Source of the DNA: an uncultured bacterium
Lineage (GTDB): Bacteria; Bacillota; Clostridia; Lachnospirales; Lachnospiraceae
Reading direction: 5' to 3'
Length of the DNA: 45,924 bases
NCBI GenBank assembly: GCA_947574055.1
Contig: CANPIC010000022.1
Location: 1 to 45,924 of the forward strand
Shown: piece after piece, positions 27,072 to 35,639 of the stretch
Layout of the letters: each line of letters begins with the position of its first letter
Position numbering within the stretch: the stretch's first letter is position 1
Translations under genes and position numbers: made by a program
Notes under the pieces: generated by a model
What the model was told of the DNA's origin: nothing
Database searches by the model: none
The model's input: the letters and a program-made list of their open reading frames with translations, nothing else

Positions 27072-27794
27072 ATGGACAGGGAAGAAATACGGCTGAATAA
27101 ATATCTGGCCCACTGCGGCGTGTGTTCCAGGAGGGATGCGGACCGGCTGATCGCGGCGGGCCGGGTGAGCATAAACGGCCAGTGTGCAGAGGCGGGCGGC
27201 AAAGTGTGCCCGGGGGACATGGTGGCAGTGGACGGAAAGGCAGTCGCCGGCCGTAAAGCGCGGGTGGTACTGGCTTATTATAAGCCGGTGGGAGTTACCT
27301 GCACGGAAAAGGACCGGTATGTGGACCGCATTGTGACAAAGGAGATTGGCTATCCGGTGCGTGTCACCTATGCCGGGCGGCTGGATAAAGATTCGGAAGG
27401 GCTGCTGCTTCTGAGCAATGACGGAGACCTGATCCAGCGGATGATGAAGGGGAGCCATGGCCATGAAAAGGAATATGTGGTGCGCACCAGGCAGGAGGTC
27501 ACGGAGCGGTTTCTGGAGCGGATGGCAGCGGGGATTTTTCTGCCGGAACTGGGAGTGACGACCCGCCCCTGCCGGGTTATGAAAAAGGGCAGGTATACGT
27601 TTCATATCATACTGACACAGGGACTGAACCGGCAGATACGACGCATGTGCCGGGCGCTGTCAGTGGACGTGGTCAGTCTCAGACGCATCAGGGTCATGCA
27701 TATTACGCTGGACGGACTGCGTCCCGGTGAATACCGTATCCTGGAAGGAGAAGAACTGGAGACCCTGTATCGGGAGTCTTATGAGGAACCATAG
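27072..27794 (+). CDS. Pseudouridine synthase, RsuA/RluB/RluF type
   Basis: 240 residues. N-terminal S4 RNA-binding domain (IRLNKYLAHCGVCSRRDADRLI) followed by the synthase domain: YKPVGVTCTEKD, catalytic Asp105 in AGRLDKDSEGLL, and LTQGLNRQIRRMC, closest to RluF-like members. It isomerises a uridine in rRNA (probably 23S) to pseudouridine. A GAAGGAATGAGGG ribosome region precedes the ATG. Not functionally tied to its neighbours. Confidence 0.92.
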   Translation: MDREEIRLNKYLAHCGVCSRRDADRLIAAGRVSINGQCAEAGGKVCPGDMVAVDGKAVAGRKARVVLAYYKPVGVTCTEKDRYVDRIVTKEIGYPVRVTYAGRLDKDSEGLLLLSNDGDLIQRMMKGSHGHEKEYVVRTRQEVTERFLERMAAGIFLPELGVTTRPCRVMKKGRYTFHIILTQGLNRQIRRMCRALSVDVVSLRRIRVMHITLDGLRPGEYRILEGEELETLYRESYEEP

Positions 27795-27802
27795 GAATCA
27801 GA

Positions 27803-27826
27803 TCTGCCCTGGGAACACAGGGCAGA
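27803..27826. other. Intergenic 9-bp hairpin without T tract
   Basis: TCTGCCCTG (27803-27811), loop GGAACA, CAGGGCAGA (27818-27826): a perfect stem in the 108-bp gap between the pseudouridine synthase and ligase genes. The following AACCACG is not T-rich, so a simple intrinsic terminator is unlikely. Confidence 0.4.
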
Positions 27827-27902
27827 AACCACGCAGCATATAACAGACAGAAAACGGGCAGAATGAGGCAGACAGAACAATCCGGAAAGGCAGGCATGAC
27901 AG

Positions 27903-29912
27903 ATGGGACAGTCAAAGCGACCAGAGCAGATACGGACAGATAAGACGGCAGACGATATGCTGCTGCAGGAAATGAAAGAACTGGCGGAGCGGCTGCGGGA
28001 AGCATCCGGGGCCTATTATGCACAGAACCGGGAACTTATGAGCAATCTGGAATATGACAGGCTCTATGAGCGCCTGGAGGAACTGGAATCTCTGACCGGG
28101 GTGGTACTGGCAGGCAGTCCGACCGTGCATGTGGGTTATGAGGCAGTGGACGAACTGCCAAAAGAGCGTCATGAGAGCCGCATGCTCTCTCTGGATAAGA
28201 CAAAGGAGCGGGAAGAACTGCGGGAATTTCTGAAGGGGAACAGAGGCGTGATGAGCTGGAAGCTGGACGGTCTGACTGTGGTGCTCCATTACCGGGACGG
28301 CAGTCTGGAGAAGGCAGTGACCCGGGGAAACGGGGAAGTGGGGGAGATCGTGACAAACAATGCCAGGGTCTTTCAGAACATTCCTCTGCAGATTGCCTAT
28401 CAGGACGAACTGATACTGCGCGGTGAGGCAGTCATTACGTATTCTGATTTTGAAAAAATCAATCAGGAGATCGGGGAAACGGACACCAGATATAAAAATC
28501 CCCGAAATCTTTGCAGCGGCTCAGTCCGGCAGCTGAACAACGAAGTGACTGCTGCGAGAAAGGTGCGGTTTTACGCATTTTCTCTTGTGCGAGCAGACGG
28601 TGTGGATTTTCAAAATTCACGGGAACGGCAAATGCTCTTTTTGCGGGAGCAGGGATTTGATATTGTGGACTATCGTATGGTAACGGAAGAGACGGTGGTG
28701 GATGCGGTTTCCGCGTTTGAGCGGGAGGTACAGGGATATGATATCCCTTCGGATGGCCTGGTGCTGAGCCTTGATGATCTGGAGCACAGCCGGCTGCTGG
28801 GGGCGACGGCAAAGTTTCCCCGCGATTCCATTGCTTTTAAATGGGCCGATGAGCAGGCACAGACCACATTGCTGGAAGTGGAGTGGAGTGCCAGCCGTAC
28901 CGGTCTGATCAATCCGGTGGCAGTTTTTGAGCCTGTGGAACTGGAAGGGACTACGGTCAGCCGGGCATCCGTGCACAATGTGAGCATTGTCAGGGCGCTC
29001 AGGCTGGGTGAGGGAGATCAGATCACCGTATATAAGGCCAATATGATCATCCCGCAGATCGCGGAGAATCTGACCCGCAGCGGTACCATAGAGCCGCCGG
29101 CGGTCTGTCCGGTGTGCGGCGGTGGGACGACGGTACAAAAGACGGATGGGACAGAGACACTATACTGTGTCAATCCGGACTGCGACGCCAAGAAGATCAA
29201 ATCCTTCACCCTGTTTGCCAGCCGGGACGGCATGAATATAGATGGTCTCTCCGAAGCTACGCTGGAAAAGTTTATCGGCAGGGGGCTGATCCATCATTAT
29301 GCCGATATGTTCCATCTGGACCGGCATCATGAGACGATTGTCGAGATGGAAGGATTCGGGGAACGGTCCTATCAGAAACTGCTGGAGAGTATCGAGCGGG
29401 CCAGAGATACCACCCTTCCCCGACTGCTCTATAGCCTGGGAATCGAAAATATCGGGCTGGCAAATGCCAAAGTGATCTGCCGGGCATTTTCCCATGATCT
29501 GGAACGGATGATGGAAGCGGATGTGGAACAGCTTGGTGAGATCGACGGGATCGGCAGTGTGATCGCCGCCTCCTTCCATGATTATTTTGCGGCTGAGAAA
29601 AACAGAGAAGAGTTGAGACTGTTGCTGCCGCAGCTGAGGATAGCGGCAGATGCACAGCCGGAGCAGGAGATGACGCTGCAGGGGATGGTGATTGTCATAA
29701 CCGGCAGCCTGGAACTTTTCGAAAACAGAAATGCGCTCAAAGAAGAGATTGAGAAGCGGGGCGGGAAAGTGACAGGCAGTGTCAGCTCCAAGACGACGCT
29801 ACTGATTAATAATGATACCCAGTCTGCTTCTTCCAAAAACAAGAAGGCCCGGGAACTGGACATTCCGGTCATAAGCGAAGCGGATTTCAGGCAGCGGTAT
29901 CTGCAGGTATAA
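27903..29912 (+). CDS. ligA: NAD-dependent DNA ligase (divergent LigA type)
   Basis: 669 residues with the full LigA layout: N-terminal domain Ia (ASGAYYAQNRELMSNLEYDRLYERL), adenylation domain with Lys120 in SWKLDGLTVVLHY and TRGNGEVGE, OB fold, C4 zinc finger (CPVCGG and CVNPDC), helix-hairpin-helix repeats (LYSLGIENIGLANA, LGEIDGIGSVIA) and a C-terminal BRCT domain (LQGMVIVITGSLELFENRN). It seals nicks using NAD. Several family blocks are atypical (EVGE for the usual TTGE), so this may be a second, accessory ligase; check for another copy elsewhere. GGAAAGGCAGG precedes the ATG. metA follows after 15 bp, so both may be co-transcribed. Confidence 0.9.
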   Translation: MGQSKRPEQIRTDKTADDMLLQEMKELAERLREASGAYYAQNRELMSNLEYDRLYERLEELESLTGVVLAGSPTVHVGYEAVDELPKERHESRMLSLDKTKEREELREFLKGNRGVMSWKLDGLTVVLHYRDGSLEKAVTRGNGEVGEIVTNNARVFQNIPLQIAYQDELILRGEAVITYSDFEKINQEIGETDTRYKNPRNLCSGSVRQLNNEVTAARKVRFYAFSLVRADGVDFQNSRERQMLFLREQGFDIVDYRMVTEETVVDAVSAFEREVQGYDIPSDGLVLSLDDLEHSRLLGATAKFPRDSIAFKWADEQAQTTLLEVEWSASRTGLINPVAVFEPVELEGTTVSRASVHNVSIVRALRLGEGDQITVYKANMIIPQIAENLTRSGTIEPPAVCPVCGGGTTVQKTDGTETLYCVNPDCDAKKIKSFTLFASRDGMNIDGLSEATLEKFIGRGLIHHYADMFHLDRHHETIVEMEGFGERSYQKLLESIERARDTTLPRLLYSLGIENIGLANAKVICRAFSHDLERMMEADVEQLGEIDGIGSVIAASFHDYFAAEKNREELRLLLPQLRIAADAQPEQEMTLQGMVIVITGSLELFENRNALKEEIEKRGGKVTGSVSSKTTLLINNDTQSASSKNKKARELDIPVISEADFRQRYLQV

Positions 29913-29927
29913 AAGAGGAGGAAACAT

Positions 29928-30833
29928 ATGCCGATCAAAGTACAAAATGACCTTCCGGCCAAGGAGATACTGGAAAATGAAAATATTTTTGTGATGGACG
30001 AGAATCGTTCCGTCCATCAGGATATCCGCCCCCTGCAGATCTGTATCCTGAATCTGATGCCTGTCAAGCAGGATACCGAACTGCAGCTTCTGCGTGCCCT
30101 TTCCAATACGCCGCTACAGATCAATATTACGTTTATGAAGATGAACAGCCATGTATCTATACATACGCCGCTGACACATCTGAATAATTTTTACAATACC
30201 TTTGATGAACTGCGCGGCCACAGATTCGACGGTATGATTATCACCGGTGCGCCGGTGGAACAGATTGACTTCAGAGAAGTGGATTACTGGGATGAACTGT
30301 GCGAGATCATGGACTGGACAAAGCGCCATGTGACCTCGACGTTTCACATCTGCTGGGGGGCACAGGCAGGGCTGTATCATCATTTTGGAATCCGCAAACA
30401 TTTGCTGGCGGGGAAACTTTTCGGCCTGTTTGAACATAAGGTGATGAATCGCAAAGTCCCTCTTGTGCGGGGCTTTGACGATTTCTTTCTGGCGCCGCAC
30501 AGCCGCCACACAGCCGTGTCTGATGAGGACATTCATCGCTGCGGGGAACTGCTCGTTTTGGCGGAATCGCCAAAAGCCGGTGTCTATCTGTGTATGACAG
30601 AGGGCGGGCGGCAGATTTTTGTCATGGGCCATCCGGAATACGACAGAGTGACTCTTCACAATGAGTATATGCGTGATAAAGACAAGGGCCTGGAGATCGC
30701 ACTGCCGGAAAACTATTACACCGGCAATGACTGTACGCTGCGCCCCAGTCTGCAGTGGCGTGCACACTGCAACATGCTGTATTCCAACTGGCTGAATTAT
30801 TATGTGTATCAGGCAACACCCTATGAACTATAG
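29928..30833 (+). CDS. metA: Homoserine O-acetyltransferase, MetA family
   Basis: 301 residues of the MetA family, which acylates homoserine as the first committed step of methionine synthesis. Catalytic Cys142 (HICWGAQAG), His235 and Glu237 (MGHPEYD) are all in their usual places, and length is normal. Residue 111 is Glu (TGAPVEQIDF). In published work on this family, Glu111 marks acetyl-CoA use and Gly111 (as in E. coli) succinyl-CoA use, so acetylation is predicted despite the common succinyltransferase label. A GAGGAGG site at about 29915 precedes ATG 29928. Last chromosomal gene before the prophage edge. Confidence 0.93.
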   Translation: MPIKVQNDLPAKEILENENIFVMDENRSVHQDIRPLQICILNLMPVKQDTELQLLRALSNTPLQINITFMKMNSHVSIHTPLTHLNNFYNTFDELRGHRFDGMIITGAPVEQIDFREVDYWDELCEIMDWTKRHVTSTFHICWGAQAGLYHHFGIRKHLLAGKLFGLFEHKVMNRKVPLVRGFDDFFLAPHSRHTAVSDEDIHRCGELLVLAESPKAGVYLCMTEGGRQIFVMGHPEYDRVTLHNEYMRDKDKGLEIALPENYYTGNDCTLRPSLQWRAHCNMLYSNWLNYYVYQATPYEL

Positions 30834-30923
30834 GAAATGCCGTATTTTTCTAGGGTTTATGCGTTTTTTGGAGTTTAGCTGAAGCAATGTATTTCCATAT
30901 AAATTCATGTCTTTTAATGCCAA

Positions 30924-30970
30924 AATGGTGTAGTAAATGGTGTAGTAACTTTTGAAAAATGGTGTAGTGA
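30924..30970. repeat. Three TGGTGTAGT iterons at the prophage edge
   Basis: AATGGTGTAGTAA at 30924-30936 and 30936-30948 (period 12), and AATGGTGTAGTGA at 30958-30970 (22 bp further). Short direct repeats next to a phage boundary resemble arm-type binding sites of a tyrosine integrase; that role is inferred. Confidence 0.65.
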
Positions 30971-31194
30971 CAAAAAACAAGAAAAGAGCTTAATATACAG
31001 TACCCCAAAAGGTAATCAGACATATGTTCGGTTAAAAACGCAAGAAAGGAGCATCTTGCACGTATGATATATTGATAGACAGTTGGTGTCGTTTTGAGTT
31101 CGATCCTCATTATCAAAATTTTTTATTGTATATTGTATAATATATTTCCAATTACCATATACTATGATAATATAAAAATTTGTGGAGGCGGAAT

Positions 31195-31434
31195 ATGGCA
31201 AGAGGGAAAAGAAAAACCATAGAAGAGAAGATTGCTGAAAAAGAAGAAATTATTGAATGTCTTCAGATCAGGATCAATAAAGAAACGAATGAGTTAAAAG
31301 CCTTACTAAGAGAGAAAAATCAAAAAGAGATAGAAACCCTGCATGACTTTATTAAAAAGTCTAATTTGAACTTATACGAAGCTACAGAGGTATTGCAGGA
31401 GTACATGTCTCATAAATACGAAGCTACAGCGTAA
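31195..31434 (+). CDS. Small coiled-coil hypothetical protein
   Basis: 79 residues, very rich in Lys and Glu. It starts MARGKRKTIEEKIAEKEEIIE and is predicted by eye to be a long helix or coiled coil (about 8-50), then a second helical part (LHDFIKKSNLNLYEATEVLQEYM). I do not recognise a family with known function; similar small proteins occur on mobile elements of Clostridia. GGAGG at 31184-31188 supports the ATG at 31195. It is the only plus-strand gene of the phage part, converging on the tail operon with a terminator between them. Confidence 0.65.
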   Translation: MARGKRKTIEEKIAEKEEIIECLQIRINKETNELKALLREKNQKEIETLHDFIKKSNLNLYEATEVLQEYMSHKYEATA

Positions 31435-31473
31435 AAAATAGGGATAGAAGAGGGTGTCTCTTCCATCCCTATT
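31433..31473 (-). terminator. Terminator at the end of the phage tail operon
   Basis: AATAGGGATAGAAGAG (31437-31452), loop GGTGT, CTCTTCCATCCCTATT (31458-31473): a 16-position stem with one mismatch. Read on the minus strand, it is followed by a T run (complement of AAAAAA at 31433-31438), so it ends tail-operon transcripts. Plus-strand transcripts from 31195 may also stop here, but less strongly. Confidence 0.8.
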
Positions 31474-31490
31474 AAGTAACACTATGTTTG

Positions 31491-32246
31491 TTAACCGTCA
31501 GCACCAGAAAACAAATCAGTATTTTCTTTAAAATGTGATATAGCCTCATTGTACAAATCAAGATATTCGTCTGTTAGTTCTTGCCCGTACATAATGTTAG
31601 TAATTGTATCAATATCATTAAGTGAATTCACATATAATTTCAATTGATTAAAATATATTAAATGGTGCATTTTATTCAATGACTGCGTAAAATATATTTC
31701 TTTAATTTGTTCTGCGCTATATAACTTATAACTCTGTTTGTCAGCATGATAATATTCGTTAGAATTTGTAATCGAAGATCTATCATATAATTCTTTGATG
31801 TTTATTTGATCTTTTTCATTATAACTAAAATGTTCAATATTGTCATCTATAAGAACATCAACACCAGAAAAAATAAAATTAGTACAGATAGATGATAACT
31901 CAGAAATCTTTTTCTGTTTTTCTTCATCAAGATTTGGTACATGTTGGACAGGAATGATATTTTCTTTGCATTCAACAAATTCTCCAGTCTCAATGTAAAT
32001 ATCATTTTCATCTGACGTAAATATAACTATATTTTCTTCTGGCTGATGATAAATATATTTCATAGAACTATAATCGCCTTGTATCTTAAAGTTATATTCG
32101 TTCAATTCTTTGAATCCACTTCTTAAATAAGATTCTATTTCTTCATATTTATCTGAATGAAATACACATTTTATTCTATTTTGATCATATGAACTAAGTT
32201 CTACATCTATAACCTTATCGTTGCCGTTAAATTTTATTTTCTGCAT
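31491..32246 (-). CDS. Phage tail-associated hypothetical protein
   Basis: 251 residues, acidic. The C-terminal half has the pattern seen in late tail-end proteins of Clostridia phages: KISELSSICTNFIFSGVDVLI, EHFSYNEKDQINIKELYD, then NEYYHADKQSYKLYSAEQIKEIY and a final helical part around GQELTDEYLDLYNEA. This resembles the DUF4376 type of fibre-assembly or tail-tip accessory protein; the match is from memory. Last gene of the tail operon, ending just before the terminator. An AAAGGAAGGAA ribosome site precedes the ATG. Confidence 0.6.
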   Translation of the reverse strand: MQKIKFNGNDKVIDVELSSYDQNRIKCVFHSDKYEEIESYLRSGFKELNEYNFKIQGDYSSMKYIYHQPEENIVIFTSDENDIYIETGEFVECKENIIPVQHVPNLDEEKQKKISELSSICTNFIFSGVDVLIDDNIEHFSYNEKDQINIKELYDRSSITNSNEYYHADKQSYKLYSAEQIKEIYFTQSLNKMHHLIYFNQLKLYVNSLNDIDTITNIMYGQELTDEYLDLYNEAISHFKENTDLFSGADG

Positions 32247-32303
32247 ACCAGATAACGATTCCTTCCTTTAGTTTTACGTAATTTTGCCAAATAGATATAG
32301 TGA

Positions 32304-32939
32304 TTAGGTCCAAACTTCCCACGAAGCTCTAGCATTTACACCGTTCACATTTATGTCAATCCATTCGCTTTGGTTTGTAGCAATACTTCCTGGATCGTCA
32401 TTTTTTTCCCCATTAGAATTTATTAATGTAACTGTTTTATCACTATTTATGTGAAATGTTGCTGTAATCTTAGGTTGAGCATAGGCATGTCTAGTACCAC
32501 CAGTTGTCCTAAGTGCCATTGCTCTTGATTCAGCGGTTATTGTAAGATCGAATTGTGCTGCCCCCATACCTTGTTGATACTTTAAAGTTGCAAGGGAATT
32601 AATACTGTTAATTATCTGTTGGAAAGTAGCATCAGAAGAAGTGTGTACGCCTTGAGATGTTAACGCTGATGCAATGGCGTTTTTGTAATCAGCTACAGAT
32701 TTTTTTAATTCATTTATCCTGTTATTCATAGATTTTGCGTCAGCAGCCCATCCATTTTCTGTTACAGTGGTAGATGTAGTAATACCTTTAATCGCCCCTA
32801 CTTTCGTCTCTAAATTCTCTCCATCATCTGCATCCACAGATCTCGCATTTGTTAGGAAATTAAGTCTATCCCATACTTTATTTACTTCATCAACAAGTAT
32901 TCTATAAATTTTTCTATCTCTAATATTCTCAGTAGCCAA
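32304..32939 (-). CDS. Phage tail fibre / receptor-binding type protein
   Basis: 211 residues. The N-terminal part has the segment YKNAIASALTSQGVHTSSDATFQQI, a motif common in phage tail and fibre proteins and repeated in the large fibre protein at 33632-35635. The C-terminal part is beta-rich and Thr/Asn-rich, like a small receptor-binding or fibre-tip domain. The start is TTG at 32939, supported by AGGAGG 7 bases upstream and no nearby ATG. Lies between small accessory genes and the last gene of the operon. Confidence 0.65.
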   Translation of the reverse strand: MATENIRDRKIYRILVDEVNKVWDRLNFLTNARSVDADDGENLETKVGAIKGITTSTTVTENGWAADAKSMNNRINELKKSVADYKNAIASALTSQGVHTSSDATFQQIINSINSLATLKYQQGMGAAQFDLTITAESRAMALRTTGGTRHAYAQPKITATFHINSDKTVTLINSNGEKNDDPGSIATNQSEWIDINVNGVNARASWEVWT

Positions 32940-32950
32940 TTTAATTCCTC

Positions 32951-33271
32951 CTATTCAATCCAATTCATACCATCATAGGTATCAGTAGGTTCATCTTGAT
33001 GATAGTGTGTTAAAATATTTTTTGGAAGTATGTTTACCGTAAAATTCCCAATTTCATATAGCCTATTTTCAAATAAATTTAATACCCACGCTCCATAAAA
33101 AAAGACTTCTGAATCATTAAGATATTCAGAAGCCATAGAATAATTTCCGTTATTTAATAAAGTATAATAATTGTTCATAATAGGAACTTGTAATATATTT
33201 ACGTCTTGAAAAAATATCCTGTCATCTATTTGTTGTGGATATTTTGTTTTTGTATTTTTCGTTATTATCAC
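32951..33271 (-). CDS. Small phage protein, paralogue of its upstream neighbour
   Basis: 106 residues of unknown function. YPQQIDDRIFFQDVN aligns without gaps to LPHQIMDRHNFKDVD in the gene at 33275-33601, and both continue with a helical block (YYTLLNNGNYSMASEYL against IKTLQAQGKYDKVNSII), so they arose by duplication. The GTG start at 33271 gives the same distance to the shared motif as in the paralogue, which supports it, although AGAGG sits directly against it. The C-terminal half differs between the two. Confidence 0.6.
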   Translation of the reverse strand: MIITKNTKTKYPQQIDDRIFFQDVNILQVPIMNNYYTLLNNGNYSMASEYLNDSEVFFYGAWVLNLFENRLYEIGNFTVNILPKNILTHYHQDEPTDTYDGMNWIE

Positions 33272-33274
33272 CTC

Positions 33275-33601
33275 TTAACTTATCCACACATCAGATACAG
33301 AAACGACGTCTGGCTCAATATCTTCTGAATAGTAAATACTTTGCTTTTTTGATTTAGTTAAAATTTCAAGATTCCTTGTTTCTTCATCTAGTGCATTAAA
33401 ATGTTCAGCACTTAGACAATACTGTTTAAGATTCTCTTTGTTTGATTTTATGATAGAGTTTACTTTGTCATATTTCCCTTGCGCTTGTAACGTTTTAATT
33501 TGGTTTACTAATAATGCTACAGAATTATCTACATCTTTAAAGTTGTGTCTATCCATTATTTGATGTGGGAGTTTACTGTATTCGTTTGTGTAATTTGCCA
33601 T
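33275..33601 (-). CDS. Small phage protein, helical (paralogue pair)
   Basis: 108 residues. HQIMDRHNFKDVDNSVALLVNQIKTLQAQGKYDKVNSII is shared in part with the next gene. Probably a tail accessory protein or a fibre-attachment factor, judged only by its place between the fibre gene and the terminal tail genes. AAAGGAT lies 10 bases before the ATG. The stop is 3 bp before the GTG of its paralogue. Confidence 0.62.
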   Translation of the reverse strand: MANYTNEYSKLPHQIMDRHNFKDVDNSVALLVNQIKTLQAQGKYDKVNSIIKSNKENLKQYCLSAEHFNALDEETRNLEILTKSKKQSIYYSEDIEPDVVSVSDVWIS

Positions 33602-33631
33602 TTCTATAATTATCCTTTTACTTTAATATTA

Positions 33632-35635
33632 TTATTCAAGTATTAAATATGAAATTGTAACACCGTTGCTTGTACTTTTATTACTCATTGGAATATAAGA
33701 TGGTATTTGGATCTTAATTTCATCAAATGATTCTAATTGAAATACAATATATATAACAAAAATGTCACAATTATTATTTGCATAAGAAGTACTTATGCTG
33801 CTAGGAATTGTATATCCGCCTTCGGTTGGTACAACACGATAATAATTACCCGTAGAACCATTCTTGGTATAATTATATAAGTTGTACTTAAACCCATATA
33901 TATTTTGAAGAACCTTTCCATTTTGAGTAGCTTTTACGCTCTGATATAAATCAGTAACATTTTTATAATCATCACTTATTCGCAAAGTACCTATACATAG
34001 CAAAGCAATATATTTATTGTTTTTTGGAATATGTTTTATTATATGTGATCCACTTGACTTTATAGTTGTTGGATTGCCATATGCTGTATACTTCATTATA
34101 TTTGTTTCTGATGATTCAATGTTATTAACATTATCAGCCATTACAGCAAAACTTGCATTTGCTTCAGTAGTTACTCCCTTATTAGTTATCGCTGATGCAA
34201 TTAGGGCCTTTCCATCAGCTACAGATTCCCCCAATGTTATTATTGTATTATTAATCTCATTTATCTGTTCTTGCATATCAGAACCACATTCATCTCTCCA
34301 TGCTGGATTTCCATTTTCATCTGTTTTCCATACCTTATTTGGTTGGTTTTCTCCAGATGCAACATAACCCTCGCTGGATGATGTATTTGCTTTCCAAGTG
34401 TCATTGTCTGTAACTTTGTAATCACAATCATTATCTAATTGACTTAATTTTGTTGGAATAGTCGGCTTATTTTTAATGTATGCATCACTTTGAGTATCAG
34501 TAACATCCCAATCTGACTGAACATTTATCTCTGCACCATTTTCAATATTCCCAAGTTTACTTTTTTCGTCATTCGTATAATTATTTTCAGACAGACCTTT
34601 CCCAGGAACTTTATCTACTTTATTGTCCATAGTAGTGGTTAATACGGTAATCAGATCATTAAGTATTTTTCCCTGTTTTGAAGATAAAGGTTTATTTGCG
34701 TCACTTGAAGTAAGATCATCAATAATATCGGATACATTCACTTTGCTTGTAGTAATGCCATCAATCAAGAATTTATTATTTTTAATATAAGCAACTATTT
34801 CGCTTAATTGATCTAATGTTTCATCGTCACTGTCTGCTAAAGTATTCAATTTGGTTGTAAGTTGCGAAATAAAAGATCGGATATCAGCATGAGAGGAATC
34901 AGAAATATTATGACCAGACGTAATTGATTGAACAAATTCAGTGGTTGCAATTTGAGTTGTATTTGTTTCAGGCGGGGCAGTAGGACTCTTTGGAGTTCCT
35001 GTTAATATAGGACTCTCTATATTAGCTTTTAAATCAAGGGCGTTTTGTTGTGCTGTAGAAACTGGTTTATCTATGTCAGATGTATTATCGACATTTTCTA
35101 ATTCTATATCATCTTTTGTTGTTCCGTGAGGATTAGTGCCTAGAGGATGAGTATAAACATTTATTTCATTTTCATCAATTATAATATTTCCATTTGTTTC
35201 AGATTTTTCTACTTTAGTTGCATCTGATCGTGCATGATCAGAACTAGCATGATCTTTTGCTAAATTCCAATCATTTCTTTCTTCAGATGTCATATGCTTT
35301 ACGGAATCTGATATGTGAGAAACGCAATTATTCCAGGCAGAAATTACAGTAGAAGTAATCCCATCTAAAATGGATTTATTATTATGAATATGCTTTTTAT
35401 CATTACAGTCATCATATTTTGCATGATCTTCTTTACTAAGTAGCCCATCAGATGAATTGCTTGATTTTGGCAAAGAATGTGGATTGTTTCTGTTAGAAAT
35501 ATGAGAAAGCAGTTTATCGCTTTCTGCAGCGAGATTTGAATCAATAGTATCCATATTTGCATTTATAATATGTACATCTACTTTTTCACTTAATGCAGGT
35601 TTAACTAAATGATATCTTGTAGTATTTTGAGACAA
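33632..35635 (-). CDS. Large phage tail fibre protein
   Basis: 667 residues. The N-terminus ([31 protein letters not shown]) is an attachment region. Then come His/Asp/Ser-rich stretches and fibre repeats of the T4-like kind ([20 protein letters not shown], then [20 protein letters not shown]). A later block has [21 protein letters not shown], and the C-terminus is beta-rich. It probably forms the trimeric side or tail-tip fibre that contacts the host. TTG 35635 is chosen because AGAAGGGGTGA lies at 35651-35641 and the upstream gene ends 4 bp before; longer starts would run back into that gene. Confidence 0.75.
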   Translation of the reverse strand: MSQNTTRYHLVKPALSEKVDVHIINANMDTIDSNLAAESDKLLSHISNRNNPHSLPKSSNSSDGLLSKEDHAKYDDCNDKKHIHNNKSILDGITSTVISAWNNCVSHISDSVKHMTSEERNDWNLAKDHASSDHARSDATKVEKSETNGNIIIDENEINVYTHPLGTNPHGTTKDDIELENVDNTSDIDKPVSTAQQNALDLKANIESPILTGTPKSPTAPPETNTTQIATTEFVQSITSGHNISDSSHADIRSFISQLTTKLNTLADSDDETLDQLSEIVAYIKNNKFLIDGITTSKVNVSDIIDDLTSSDANKPLSSKQGKILNDLITVLTTTMDNKVDKVPGKGLSENNYTNDEKSKLGNIENGAEINVQSDWDVTDTQSDAYIKNKPTIPTKLSQLDNDCDYKVTDNDTWKANTSSSEGYVASGENQPNKVWKTDENGNPAWRDECGSDMQEQINEINNTIITLGESVADGKALIASAITNKGVTTEANASFAVMADNVNNIESSETNIMKYTAYGNPTTIKSSGSHIIKHIPKNNKYIALLCIGTLRISDDYKNVTDLYQSVKATQNGKVLQNIYGFKYNLYNYTKNGSTGNYYRVVPTEGGYTIPSSISTSYANNNCDIFVIYIVFQLESFDEIKIQIPSYIPMSNKSTSNGVTISYLILE

Positions 35636-35639
35636 CTTA

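Noticed and set aside
30924..30970. CRISPR array
   Set aside because: Three short repeats with spacings of 12 and 22 bp lack CRISPR repeat length and unique spacers.
31095..31107. tRNA gene
   Set aside because: Only a T-arm-like GAGTTCGATCCTC is present; no anticodon arm, acceptor stem or CCA end.
30850..31116. 88-codon minus-strand frame at the prophage edge
   Set aside because: Its sequence is driven by the TGGTGTAGT repeats, it has no ribosome site, and it does not show integrase motifs.
32304..35635. Diversity-generating retroelement target in the fibre genes
   Set aside because: No C-type-lectin variable end, template repeat or reverse transcriptase can be seen.
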